From Methylorubrum populi (lineage in GTDB: Bacteria; Pseudomonadota; Alphaproteobacteria; Rhizobiales; Beijerinckiaceae), in the NCBI GenBank assembly GCA_020741775.1, contig DYYG01000037.1, positions 172,137 to 236,136 of the forward strand: a stretch of 64,000 bases of DNA, written 5' to 3'. The translations under genes and the position numbers were made by a program. Each line of letters opens with the position of its first letter. Within the stretch, counting starts at the first letter, position 1. Below are positions 8,187 through 15,779 of this stretch, one piece after another. The notes under the pieces were generated by a model. That model was not told the origin of the DNA. It saw only the letters and a program-made list of their open reading frames with translations, and did not search any database.

Positions 8187-8876
8187 CTAGCGGACGGGAT
8201 GGTCGAAGGCGGTGTCAGGATAAGGTTCCCGCTTCATGGTGAAGTGCCACCATTCCTGCGGGTAAGGCGTGAAGCCGGCGCGAATCATCACCGCTCTCAG
8301 ACGCTGCCGGTTGCGGGCCTGTGCCGGGTCGGCCCGGGGGGAATCCGTCGCAGAGGCCTCGTCGAACAGGTCGAACGGCGTGCCCATGTCGAGCTCCGCG
8401 CCGTCGGCGAGGTGGACGAGGGTCAGATCCACGGTCGAGCCACGGGAATGCGCGGAGCGCCCGGCGATGTAGCCGAGGCGGAAAAGGTCGGCCTTGTCGA
8501 TGTTTGGGTAGTAGGCCGGCTTCATCCGCGTGTCGGCGGGGTCGCGGGCCCAGGCGGCGAAATCCGCCACCGCGCGCACTGGGCGGTAGCAGTCGAACAG
8601 CTTGAGGCCGAGGCCCTCCGGAGCGAGTGCCGCCTGGGCTCGGGCCAGCGCCCGCACCGCCTCCGGCGTCAGCAGACAGCGCGGCGCCTCGTAACCGGCG
8701 ATGGGCCGGCCGACGAAATTGTCGGAGCCGGCATAGCGGATGTCGAGGCGCAGCCCCGGCACGACGCGGGCGGCATCGATGAAGGGGTGGTCCGGCGCTG
8801 CCCGCGCTGCCTCGGGGGAGCCGGCGAGCGCCGCCAGCAGGGGGGCGCAGCGCCGCAGATTCGGGCGCTCGCTCAC
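8187..8876 (-). CDS. ddpX: D-alanyl-D-alanine dipeptidase (VanX/DdpX family, M15D)
   Basis: A zinc dipeptidase that cleaves D-Ala-D-Ala, probably to recycle or remodel peptidoglycan components. The metal and catalytic motifs are intact: R98 in DCYRPV, SAHSRGSTVD with H143 and D150, and EWWHF with E208 and H211. At 229 residues it has family length. The first 27 residues include a weakly hydrophobic stretch ending in AARAA, which could be a signal peptide. No vanA or vanH homologue is nearby, so glycopeptide resistance is not implied. It is followed downstream by the unknown gene pair on the same strand and preceded by crcB. Confidence 0.9.
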   Translation of the reverse strand: MSERPNLRRCAPLLAALAGSPEAARAAPDHPFIDAARVVPGLRLDIRYAGSDNFVGRPIAGYEAPRCLLTPEAVRALARAQAALAPEGLGLKLFDCYRPVRAVADFAAWARDPADTRMKPAYYPNIDKADLFRLGYIAGRSAHSRGSTVDLTLVHLADGAELDMGTPFDLFDEASATDSPRADPAQARNRQRLRAVMIRAGFTPYPQEWWHFTMKREPYPDTAFDHPVR

Positions 8877-8889
8877 GGCTCGCCTCTCC

Positions 8890-9261
8890 TCACAGAACTT
8901 GCCGCATCAGCGCGAGGGCCAGCGCCAGCCCGCCGATACCCGCCAGCAGCGAGGCGAGCACGTAGGCCAGTGCGGCGACCACGTCGCCCCGCTCGATCAG
9001 GGTGACGGTCTCGAGGGAGAAGGTCGAGAAGGTGGTGAAGCCGCCGAGGATACCGGTCGCCACGAACAGCCGCGCCTGGGGCGAGCCGCCGCGTAGAGCC
9101 ATCCAGCCGGTGACGAAGCCCATCAGCACGGAGCCGGCGATGTTGATGCCGAGCGTCCCCCACGGGAAGCTCGACCCGAGCCTGACGGCGGCAAAGTTCA
9201 CGCCGTGCCGCAGCACGCCGCCGAGGCCGGCACCGAGGAAGACGAGGAGAGTGTTGAGCAA
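8890..9261 (-). CDS. crcB: Fluoride exporter CrcB/Fluc
   Basis: A four-helix membrane protein of 123 residues with family hallmarks: LGAGLGGVLRHGVN at the N-terminus, FPWGTLGINIAGS, and TGILGGFTTFSTFS. It forms dimeric fluoride channels in the inner membrane. The frame extends upstream to 9426, but the conserved N-terminus begins at LLNTLLVFLGAG, so I place the start at the TTG at 9261. No good ribosome binding site is seen there, and an ATG at 9372 is the alternative. I looked for a fluoride riboswitch upstream and saw none. The gene lies 13 bases before ddpX on the same strand. Confidence 0.87.
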   Translation of the reverse strand: MLNTLLVFLGAGLGGVLRHGVNFAAVRLGSSFPWGTLGINIAGSVLMGFVTGWMALRGGSPQARLFVATGILGGFTTFSTFSLETVTLIERGDVVAALAYVLASLLAGIGGLALALALMRQVL

Positions 9262-9411
9262 GGCGAAGGGCTCGGAAGAATGCGAGGGCGGTCGGGCCGG
9301 TCCGCGAGGGGGTGCAAGGACCGTGCGCGTTGTAGCGCATCGACGCGACGATGGGGCAGGGACGAGAGGCATGGGTTTGCCCCGAGCCCTCATCCTGTCA
9401 CCCCCAACCCC

Positions 9412-9439
9412 GATCCTCTCCCGCAAGCGGGAGAGGATC
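9412..9439. repeat. Perfect 13-bp-stem hairpin (REP-like / terminator)
   Basis: GATCCTCTCCCGC and its exact complement are separated by two bases. It lies 35 bases beyond the stop of the molybdenum oxidoreductase operon, so it can end that transcript. The CTCTCCCGC-aa-GCGGGAGAG core resembles dispersed palindromes common in Hyphomicrobiales genomes; that part is recalled, not computed. Confidence 0.6.
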
Positions 9440-9473
9440 GAGTCTGGCTCTCAGAACCGTCCGTGCCCGGGCA

Positions 9474-11735
9474 TCAGCCCTCGGCCACGATCTTGTCGAT
9501 GGTGATCGGCAGGTGGCGGATGCGCTTGCCGGTGGCGTGGAAGACCGCGTTCGAGATCGCGGCGGCCACGCCGACGATGCCGATCTCGCCGAGGCCCTTC
9601 ACGCCGAGGGGGTTCGCCTTGTCCTCCTCGTCGACGAAGATCACGTCGATGTCGTGGATGTCGGCATTCACCGGCACGTGATACTCGCCGAGATTGTGGT
9701 TCATGAACCGGCCGATGCGATGGTCGAGCATCGATTCCTCGTGCAGGGCCGAGCCGATCCCCATGACGATGCCGCCGAGAATCTGGCTGCGGGCCGTCTT
9801 GAGATTGATGATCTTGCCGGCCGCGATGGCCGAGACCACGCGGGTGCAGCGCACGACACCGAGTTCCTCGTCGATCTTCACCTCCGCGAAGATCGCCGAA
9901 TGGGTGTAGGCATTGTACTGCTCGCCGAAATCCTTGTCCGGGGCGGCCTCGCCGGTGGCTTCGAGCTTCTCGGTCCGGGACGCTTTCAGCACATCGGTAA
10001 GGGCGATGCTCTTGCTGGGATCGCCCGTCACCTCGATCCGGCCATTCGAGAAGACCACGCGCTCGAAATCGACATTGGCGAGCGGTGAGTTCTCCAAGCC
10101 GCGCGCCAGCCTGAACGCCTGCTCGGCGATGTCGCGGCAGGCCTTCATCACGGCGGTGCCGGAGGAGGCGGCCGTCCACGAGCCACCGGCCACCGGCGCC
10201 TGGGCGAGATTGGTGTCGCCGAGCTTGGTCGTGACGTGGTCCAGCGGCAGGCCCAGCGTGTCGGCGGCGATCTGCGTCAGGATGGTGTAGGTGCCGGTGC
10301 CGAGGTCGCCGGTCTGGTTGCCGATCTCGAGCCGGCCGTCGGCGGTGAGGACCGCCTGGGCGCTCGATTGCATCATCATCGATTCCCAGATGCCGGTCGC
10401 CATGCCCCAGCCGACCAGTTCACGACCCTCCCGCATGGAGCGCGGCTGCGGATCGCGCCGGCTCCAGCCGAAGCGCTCGGCTCCCTGGCGGAAGCAATCC
10501 TTCAGCGCCTTGGAGCCGAACGGCTTGTCCTCTGTCTGGTCGTGGTCGGTGTAGTTCTTCAGGCGCAGTGCGATCGGATCCTGGCCGGTGGCGTAGGCCA
10601 GTTCGTCCATCGCCGTCTCGATGGCGTAGACACCGGTCACCGCACCCGGCGCGCGCATGTCGCCGGGGGTGGGCGTATCGATCTTGGTCAGGCTGTAGCT
10701 GAGCGCGACGTTGTCGCACTCGTAGAGCACGCCCGACCAGTTGACGACGACCTCTTGATAATCCTCGTAGGTCGAGGTGCCCTGCACCGCATCGTGCTTG
10801 AGCGCGGTGAGCTTGCCGTTCGGTTCGGCGCCGAGGGCGATCGTCTGGATCGCTTCCGAGCGGTAGGTGAAGGACCACATCTGGTCGCGGGTCAGGGTCA
10901 CCCGCACCGAGCGGCCGAGGTCGCGCGCCGCCAGCATCGCCAGGAACAGCTGGTATTGCGGGCGAAGCCCCGAGCCGAAGCCACCGCCGAGATAGGGGTT
11001 CAGCACCCGCACCTGTTCCGGCTTCAGGCCGAAGGCACCACCGATATATTGGTGGGTGTTCGTGACGCCCTGGATCTTGTCGTAGACGGTGTAGGTGCCG
11101 TCCTTCTCCACGACGACGGTGGAGGCGTGCGGCTCCATCGGATTGTGGTGCTCGTCGGCCATCCGGTACTGGGCGCTTACCCGGATCTCCGCGGCATCGA
11201 ACGCCTTGGATGCGTCGCCCCACGGCTCCGGCGGCGGCTTGATGCCTTCCCGCTTCATCGGCGGATCGTAGGAATCGTCCGTCCGCGCGGCGATATCGGT
11301 CTGAGGCGCCGTCACCTCGTAATCGACCCGGACCAGGGAGGCGGCGTAGCGCGCGGTCTCGAAATCCTCCGCGACCACGAGGGCGACCGGCTGGCCGGAG
11401 AACACGATCCGGTCGGAGGCCAGGGCCTGGAACGGCGCGCCGGGGGGCGCCACCGCGTCCTGGTAATCCTCCGGCTTGTCGGAGGTGGCCGGGCGGTTCT
11501 CGTGGGTGATCACCTTGATCACGCCGGGCACCGCTTCCGCGGCGGCGGCGTCGATGCCCTTGATGCGGCCCTTGGCGATGGCGCTCGACACGACCACGCC
11601 GTAGGCGAGGTCGGGGGCGGCGAACTCGCCGGCATATTTGGCGAGGCCCGTGACCTTGGCCGGGCCGTCGACGCGGCTGATGGCGCTGCCGACGAACCGG
11701 TCGCGCCCGGCCGCCGTGCTGATCTGAACGGTCAT
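9474..11735 (-). CDS. paoC: Aldehyde oxidoreductase molybdenum-binding subunit (PaoC type)
   Basis: The 753-residue catalytic subunit of a xanthine-oxidase-family enzyme. It starts with the a/b hammerhead domain (VDGPAKVTGLAKYAGEF). The molybdopterin-binding part shows NPYLGGGFGSGLRPQ, GDMRAPGAVTGVYAIE and AGGSWTAASSGTAV. The end carries GVKGLGEIGIVG, which holds the catalytic glutamate of the family. It oxidises aldehydes or related substrates to acids using the molybdenum cytosine dinucleotide cofactor. It is last in a three-gene operon in the order Fe-S, FAD, Mo, the same as E. coli paoABC. The substrate is unknown. Confidence 0.9.
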   Translation of the reverse strand: MTVQISTAAGRDRFVGSAISRVDGPAKVTGLAKYAGEFAAPDLAYGVVVSSAIAKGRIKGIDAAAAEAVPGVIKVITHENRPATSDKPEDYQDAVAPPGAPFQALASDRIVFSGQPVALVVAEDFETARYAASLVRVDYEVTAPQTDIAARTDDSYDPPMKREGIKPPPEPWGDASKAFDAAEIRVSAQYRMADEHHNPMEPHASTVVVEKDGTYTVYDKIQGVTNTHQYIGGAFGLKPEQVRVLNPYLGGGFGSGLRPQYQLFLAMLAARDLGRSVRVTLTRDQMWSFTYRSEAIQTIALGAEPNGKLTALKHDAVQGTSTYEDYQEVVVNWSGVLYECDNVALSYSLTKIDTPTPGDMRAPGAVTGVYAIETAMDELAYATGQDPIALRLKNYTDHDQTEDKPFGSKALKDCFRQGAERFGWSRRDPQPRSMREGRELVGWGMATGIWESMMMQSSAQAVLTADGRLEIGNQTGDLGTGTYTILTQIAADTLGLPLDHVTTKLGDTNLAQAPVAGGSWTAASSGTAVMKACRDIAEQAFRLARGLENSPLANVDFERVVFSNGRIEVTGDPSKSIALTDVLKASRTEKLEATGEAAPDKDFGEQYNAYTHSAIFAEVKIDEELGVVRCTRVVSAIAAGKIINLKTARSQILGGIVMGIGSALHEESMLDHRIGRFMNHNLGEYHVPVNADIHDIDVIFVDEEDKANPLGVKGLGEIGIVGVAAAISNAVFHATGKRIRHLPITIDKIVAEG

Positions 11736-11744
11736 GGCAGGTTC

Positions 11745-12758
11745 CTACTGGATGCGCTTGTCGGACTGGGACTGGGGCGTGCCGGCGGCGGCCTGTTCGA
11801 GGCCGCGGACGATGGCGCGGCGCGCCAGCTCGATCTTGAAGCCGTTGGTCGATTGCGGCTTGGCCTCCCGCAGGATCAGGTCGGCCGCCGCCTCGAAGGT
11901 CTTGCGCGTGGCGGTCTGGCCCTGGAGCAGGGCTTCGGCCTCGCCGTTGCGCCAGGGCTTGTGCGCGACGCCGCCGAGGGCGAGGCGAGCGGTGCGGATG
12001 GTCTGGCCGTCGAGTTCGAGGGCGGCGGCCACCGAGACCAGGGCGAAGGCGTAGGAGAGCCGGTCGCGCAGCTTCAGGTAGGTGTAGTGCGTGGTGAAGG
12101 TTTGAGCCGGCAGGTCGATGGCGACGATGATCTCGCCGGGCGCGAGATTGGTGTCCCTGGACGGCTCGTCGCCGGGCAGACGGTGGAACTCGGCGAAGGG
12201 AATCGCGCGGTCGCCCTGCGGCCCGCTCACCTGCACCGTCGCCTCCAGCGCGGCCAGGGCCACGCACATGTCGGACGGGTGGGTGGCGATGCATTGATCG
12301 CTCGCCCCGAGGATGGCGTGGATGCGGTTCACGCCGCCGATGGCCGAGCAGCCGGTGCCGGGCTCGCGCTTGTTGCAGGGCGTGGCCGTATCGTAGAAGT
12401 AGTAACAGCGGGTGCGCTGCAACAGGTTGCCGCCGGTCGAGGCGGCGTTGCGCAGCTGCGCCGAAGCGCCGGCCAGGATCGCGCTCGACAGGAGCGGGTA
12501 GCGCTCCTTGATCCGCGCATCGTAGGCCAGGGCTGCATTGGTCACCAACGCGCCGATGCGAAGGCCGCCGTCGCGCTCCTCGATCTCACCGAGCGGCAGC
12601 CGGGTGATGTCGATCAGCTTGCCGGGCTTCTCGACATCGTACTTCATCAGGTCGATGAGGTTGGTGCCGCCGGCGATGAAGCGGGCCGCCGGATCGGCGC
12701 CGAGGGCCTGCACCGCCTCCGCCACCGTGCCGGGGCGGACGTAATCGAAGCGGTTCAT
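11745..12758 (-). CDS. paoB: Aldehyde oxidoreductase FAD-binding subunit with extra Fe-S motif
   Basis: A 337-residue FAD subunit of the PCMH fold that passes electrons between the Fe-S and the external acceptor. FIAGGTNLIDLMK and ASTGGNLLQRTRC mark the FAD site. RCYYFYDTATPCNKREPGTGC adds cysteines in the pattern that binds an extra 4Fe-4S cluster in E. coli PaoB and 4-hydroxybenzoyl-CoA reductase, which xanthine dehydrogenases lack. The ATG at 12758 overlaps the stop of the 2Fe-2S gene by four bases; nine bases separate its own stop from paoC. Confidence 0.9.
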   Translation of the reverse strand: MNRFDYVRPGTVAEAVQALGADPAARFIAGGTNLIDLMKYDVEKPGKLIDITRLPLGEIEERDGGLRIGALVTNAALAYDARIKERYPLLSSAILAGASAQLRNAASTGGNLLQRTRCYYFYDTATPCNKREPGTGCSAIGGVNRIHAILGASDQCIATHPSDMCVALAALEATVQVSGPQGDRAIPFAEFHRLPGDEPSRDTNLAPGEIIVAIDLPAQTFTTHYTYLKLRDRLSYAFALVSVAAALELDGQTIRTARLALGGVAHKPWRNGEAEALLQGQTATRKTFEAAADLILREAKPQSTNGFKIELARRAIVRGLEQAAAGTPQSQSDKRIQ

Positions 12759-13309
12759 CGGGCGTCTCCCTGGTGCATCACCTCTTCGATGGCATCGACG
12801 ATGTTGGTGTAGGCGCCGCAGCGGCAGATATTGCCGCTCATTGCCTCCCGGATCTCGTCGCGGGTCTTGGCATGGCCCTCGTTCATCAGGCCGACCGAGG
12901 AGCAGAGCTGGCCCGGCGTGCAGTAACCGCACTGGAAGGCGTCGTGCTCGACGAAGGCTTCCTGGATCGGGTGGAGGCTGTTCTTGCCTTCGCGCTGGCT
13001 GAGCCCGGCGAGCCCTTCGACGGTGGTGATCTCGGCCCCGTCCTTCATCACCGCCAGGGTGAGGCAGGAATTGATGCGCGTGCCGTTCACCAGAACGGTG
13101 CAGGCGCCGCATTGGCCGTGGTCGCAGCCCTTCTTCGTGCCGGTGAGATCCAGGCGCTCGCGCAGGAGGTCGAGCAGGGTGGTCCAGGGCGCCACCTGAA
13201 GCTCACGCCGCTCGCCATTGATGGTGAGCGTAATCCCGATTGTCCCGACCGCGCCGGGCGAACCGCTGTCGATGAGCATGGTTGAATCCGCGATGAGGAG
13301 CAGCCCCAC
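12755..13309 (-). CDS. paoA: Aldehyde oxidoreductase 2Fe-2S subunit
   Basis: A 184-residue subunit with two 2Fe-2S clusters. The plant-type cluster is GCDHGQCGACTVLVNG plus SC, and the second is QCGYCTPGQ with NICRCGAY. The GTG at 13309 gives a 20-residue extension before the conserved start of the fold; an in-frame ATG at 13279 is the alternative, and neither has a strong ribosome binding site. E. coli PaoA carries a twin-arginine signal, but no RR motif is visible here with either start, so this complex is probably cytoplasmic. It is the first gene of the operon. Confidence 0.9.
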   Translation of the reverse strand: MGLLLIADSTMLIDSGSPGAVGTIGITLTINGERRELQVAPWTTLLDLLRERLDLTGTKKGCDHGQCGACTVLVNGTRINSCLTLAVMKDGAEITTVEGLAGLSQREGKNSLHPIQEAFVEHDAFQCGYCTPGQLCSSVGLMNEGHAKTRDEIREAMSGNICRCGAYTNIVDAIEEVMHQGDAR

Positions 13310-13540
13310 CGGAGAAAACGCGGGACGGGGCGGTCTCGCGTCGGATCCGGACAGGGTGTCGCGTCTGGGAAGGGCGCGGGCTCAGGACCCGCGCCGGGTC
13401 GTGTCGATAACTGTTCCAAGGTGGCCCTGTTCCGCCCCGGGCCGGGGATGCGGCCCTTCGGGGCTTCGCGGCGCATTCGGGGTTACGCCGAAGGGGAAGC
13501 TCAGCTAACGCTCATCGCCTGCTGCCTTCGAGGAGCCGCC

Positions 13541-14926
13541 ATGGCCGACGCACTCGACCCCGTCCTCAACGACATCGACCGCGATCTGGACAATGCCCTG
13601 GAGCGGCTGTTCGCGTGGCTGCGCATCCCCTCGATCTCGACCGACCCGGCCTATGCCGGCCATTGCCGCGAGGCGGCGCAGTGGCTCGAAGGAAACCTGA
13701 CGGCGCTCGGCTTCGAGACCAGCGTGGAAGAGACCTCGCTACATCCGGTGGTGCTGGCGCATCGCCCCAAGCCGGGCGCGCCGCACGTGCTGTTCTACGG
13801 CCATTACGACGTGCAGCCGGTCGACCCTCTGAACCTGTGGCACACCTCGCCGTTCGATCCGCGGATCGAGGAGGCCGAGGGCACGAAGAGAATCGTCGCC
13901 CGCGGCGCCTCCGACGACAAGGGCCAGGTGATGACCTTCGTCGAAGCCTGCCGGGCGCATCTCGCCATGAACGGCGATCTGCCGGTCGGTGTCACCATCC
14001 TGATCGAGGGGGCCGAGGAGAACGGCTCGCAGGGGCTGCCGGAATGGGTCGAGGCCAATCGCGCGCGGCTGAAGGCCGATGTCGCCCTCGTCTGCGACAC
14101 CGGCATGTGGGACCGGCAGACGCCGCAGATCACCACCTCGCTTAGGGGGCTCGCCTATTACGAGATCAAGGTGACCTGCGCCGACCGCGACCTGCATTCC
14201 GGCTTCTTCGGCGGGGCGGCGGCGAACCCGATCCACGTGCTGTCGCGGATCATCGCCGACCTGCACGATGCCGAGGGCCGGGTGATGCTGCCGGGCTTCT
14301 ATGACGGCGTGCGCGAGCCGCCGCCGGAGCTGCTGGAGCAGTGGCGGTCGCTCGGCCTCACGGCGGAAAAATTCCTCGGCCCCATCGGCCTGAAGCAGCC
14401 GGCGGGCGAGCGCGGGCGCCTGCCGATCGAGTTGATCCAGTCGCGCCCGGCCTGCGACGTTAACGGCATCATCGGCGGTTACACGGGGGAGGGGACGAAG
14501 ACCGTCATCGCCTCTCAGGCCTCCGCGAAGGTCTCGTTCCGGCTCGTGGACGATCAGGACCCGGAGCAGCTCTCGAAGACCTTCGAGGCCTTCGTGCGCG
14601 CGCGCGTGCCCGCCGACTGTTCGATGGAGGTGATCTGCTACAAGGGCTCGCGCGCGGTGGCTCTGCCCTACGACATGCCGCAGCTCGCGGCGGCGCAGGG
14701 GGCGCTTTCGGCGGAATGGGGCCGCGAGGCGGTGGCCGTCGGCGCGGGCGGCTCGATCCCGATCGTCGGCGACTTCAAGCGCATCCTCGGCCTCGATACC
14801 CTGCTGATCGGCTTCGGCCTCGACGACGACCGCATCCACTCGCCCAACGAGAAGTACGAGCTGACGAGCTTCCACAAGGGCACGCGCTCCTGGGCGCGCA
14901 TCCTGTCCGCCCTTGCTGCGGCGTGA
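13541..14926 (+). CDS. M20-family metallopeptidase (dipeptidase)
   Basis: A 461-residue di-zinc peptidase of the CNDP/PepV-like branch of M20. VLFYGHYDVQPVDP supplies the first zinc ligand, RGASDDKGQ the bridging aspartate, and EGAEENGS the catalytic and ligand glutamates. LHSGFFGGAAANP belongs to the dimerisation domain. It probably releases amino acids from dipeptides in the cytoplasm. The ATG at 13541 has GAGGAG seven bases upstream; the open frame before it has no domain content. It is transcribed away from the pao operon and ends before a REP-like palindrome. Confidence 0.92.
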   Translation: MADALDPVLNDIDRDLDNALERLFAWLRIPSISTDPAYAGHCREAAQWLEGNLTALGFETSVEETSLHPVVLAHRPKPGAPHVLFYGHYDVQPVDPLNLWHTSPFDPRIEEAEGTKRIVARGASDDKGQVMTFVEACRAHLAMNGDLPVGVTILIEGAEENGSQGLPEWVEANRARLKADVALVCDTGMWDRQTPQITTSLRGLAYYEIKVTCADRDLHSGFFGGAAANPIHVLSRIIADLHDAEGRVMLPGFYDGVREPPPELLEQWRSLGLTAEKFLGPIGLKQPAGERGRLPIELIQSRPACDVNGIIGGYTGEGTKTVIASQASAKVSFRLVDDQDPEQLSKTFEAFVRARVPADCSMEVICYKGSRAVALPYDMPQLAAAQGALSAEWGREAVAVGAGGSIPIVGDFKRILGLDTLLIGFGLDDDRIHSPNEKYELTSFHKGTRSWARILSALAAA

Positions 14927-14963
14927 GAGTGGGTCGCGTGACGCCGCTGCCTCCCATCCATTC

Positions 14964-15007
14964 CCCTCATCCTGAGGGGGCCGCTTCGCGGCAGCTCAGG
15001 ATGAGGG
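14964..15007. repeat. REP-like palindrome (CCCTCATCCTGAG type)
   Basis: CCCTCATCCTGAG at 14964-14976 pairs perfectly with CTCAGGATGAGGG at 14995-15007. The 18-base loop contains a smaller hairpin (CCGC-TTC-GCGG). It sits between the dipeptidase stop and the next operon. The CCTCATCCTGAGG core is a dispersed repeat I know from several alphaproteobacteria. It can also serve as a terminator. Confidence 0.65.
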
Positions 15008-15053
15008 CGCGGGTGGGAGATCGGGGAGCGGGCTCGCTCACCGGACGCGGCGC

Positions 15054-15779
15054 ATGAGCACCGCCCCGGTCCCCGGCCAGCTCATCGCCTCCGCCGCGAA
15101 GGCCGGCCTCCTGCGCTTTCCCCTGCCGCCGTCGCTACCGATCCCCCTGGGCGTGGCGGTGCCGGAGGAGGTGCGGCTCGTGACCTGGGCCTTTGCCGGG
15201 CTTGGGGCGCTCTCCGCCGAAGGCGATGCCGGTTCGGCCAAAGCGGGGGCGACGGAGCGAGGGCCGCGAGACGGGGCGGCGGAACCGGTCTGCCTGCTGG
15301 CGCTCGCCGCCGCGCGGCCGCTGTCCGGCGAGACACTCACCGTTGCCACGCATTTCCGCGACATCGCAGTGCGCCTCGAACCAACCTCGGCGGAAGCCCT
15401 GAGCGCGACCGAGCGCGACCTGCTGGCGCGGGCGCTGCTCTCCGCCGGGGCGACGGCGCTGGCGCCGCTCGGGGATCTGTTCGGGCTCGTCGAACCGGCG
15501 GTCGCCGCGCTGCCGATGGCCGACGATGCGCCCGACCTCGCGGCGGAGGAGGGCGGTTGGACCCTGCGCGGCGGCGCGATCCCGCACGGCCTTCTGTTCC
15601 GGACCGGCTTCGGCTGGGGCTGCGCCCGGGTGGTGTCGTCGCGGCTGGGCTTTGCCGGCGGCCCGCGCCAGCAACTCGCCGTCGCACCGCTCTGGGGCGC
15701 CGCGCCCGAGGGGCGGCCCGACCGCGCCATTGCGCTTCACGCCCACGGCTTCACGCCGCTTGCGACGAGAGCCGCCTGA
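15054..15779 (+). CDS. Unknown protein heading a glycosyltransferase operon
   Basis: A 241-residue protein with no domain that I recognise, rich in alanine, leucine and proline. The second half has a compact block GGWTLRGGAIPHGLLFRTGFGWGCARVV that may be a folded core. No signal peptide or membrane helix is evident. Its TGA shares a base with the ATG of the next gene (TGATG), so it is translated with three glycan-related genes and probably serves the same pathway. Confidence 0.65.
   Translation: MSTAPVPGQLIASAAKAGLLRFPLPPSLPIPLGVAVPEEVRLVTWAFAGLGALSAEGDAGSAKAGATERGPRDGAAEPVCLLALAAARPLSGETLTVATHFRDIAVRLEPTSAEALSATERDLLARALLSAGATALAPLGDLFGLVEPAVAALPMADDAPDLAAEEGGWTLRGGAIPHGLLFRTGFGWGCARVVSSRLGFAGGPRQQLAVAPLWGAAPEGRPDRAIALHAHGFTPLATRAA

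Noticed and set aside
9262..9480. Fluoride riboswitch upstream of crcB
   Set aside because: I could not find the conserved GGCGAUGG and CUGAUG elements in the right order on the minus strand; only a REP-like hairpin is present.
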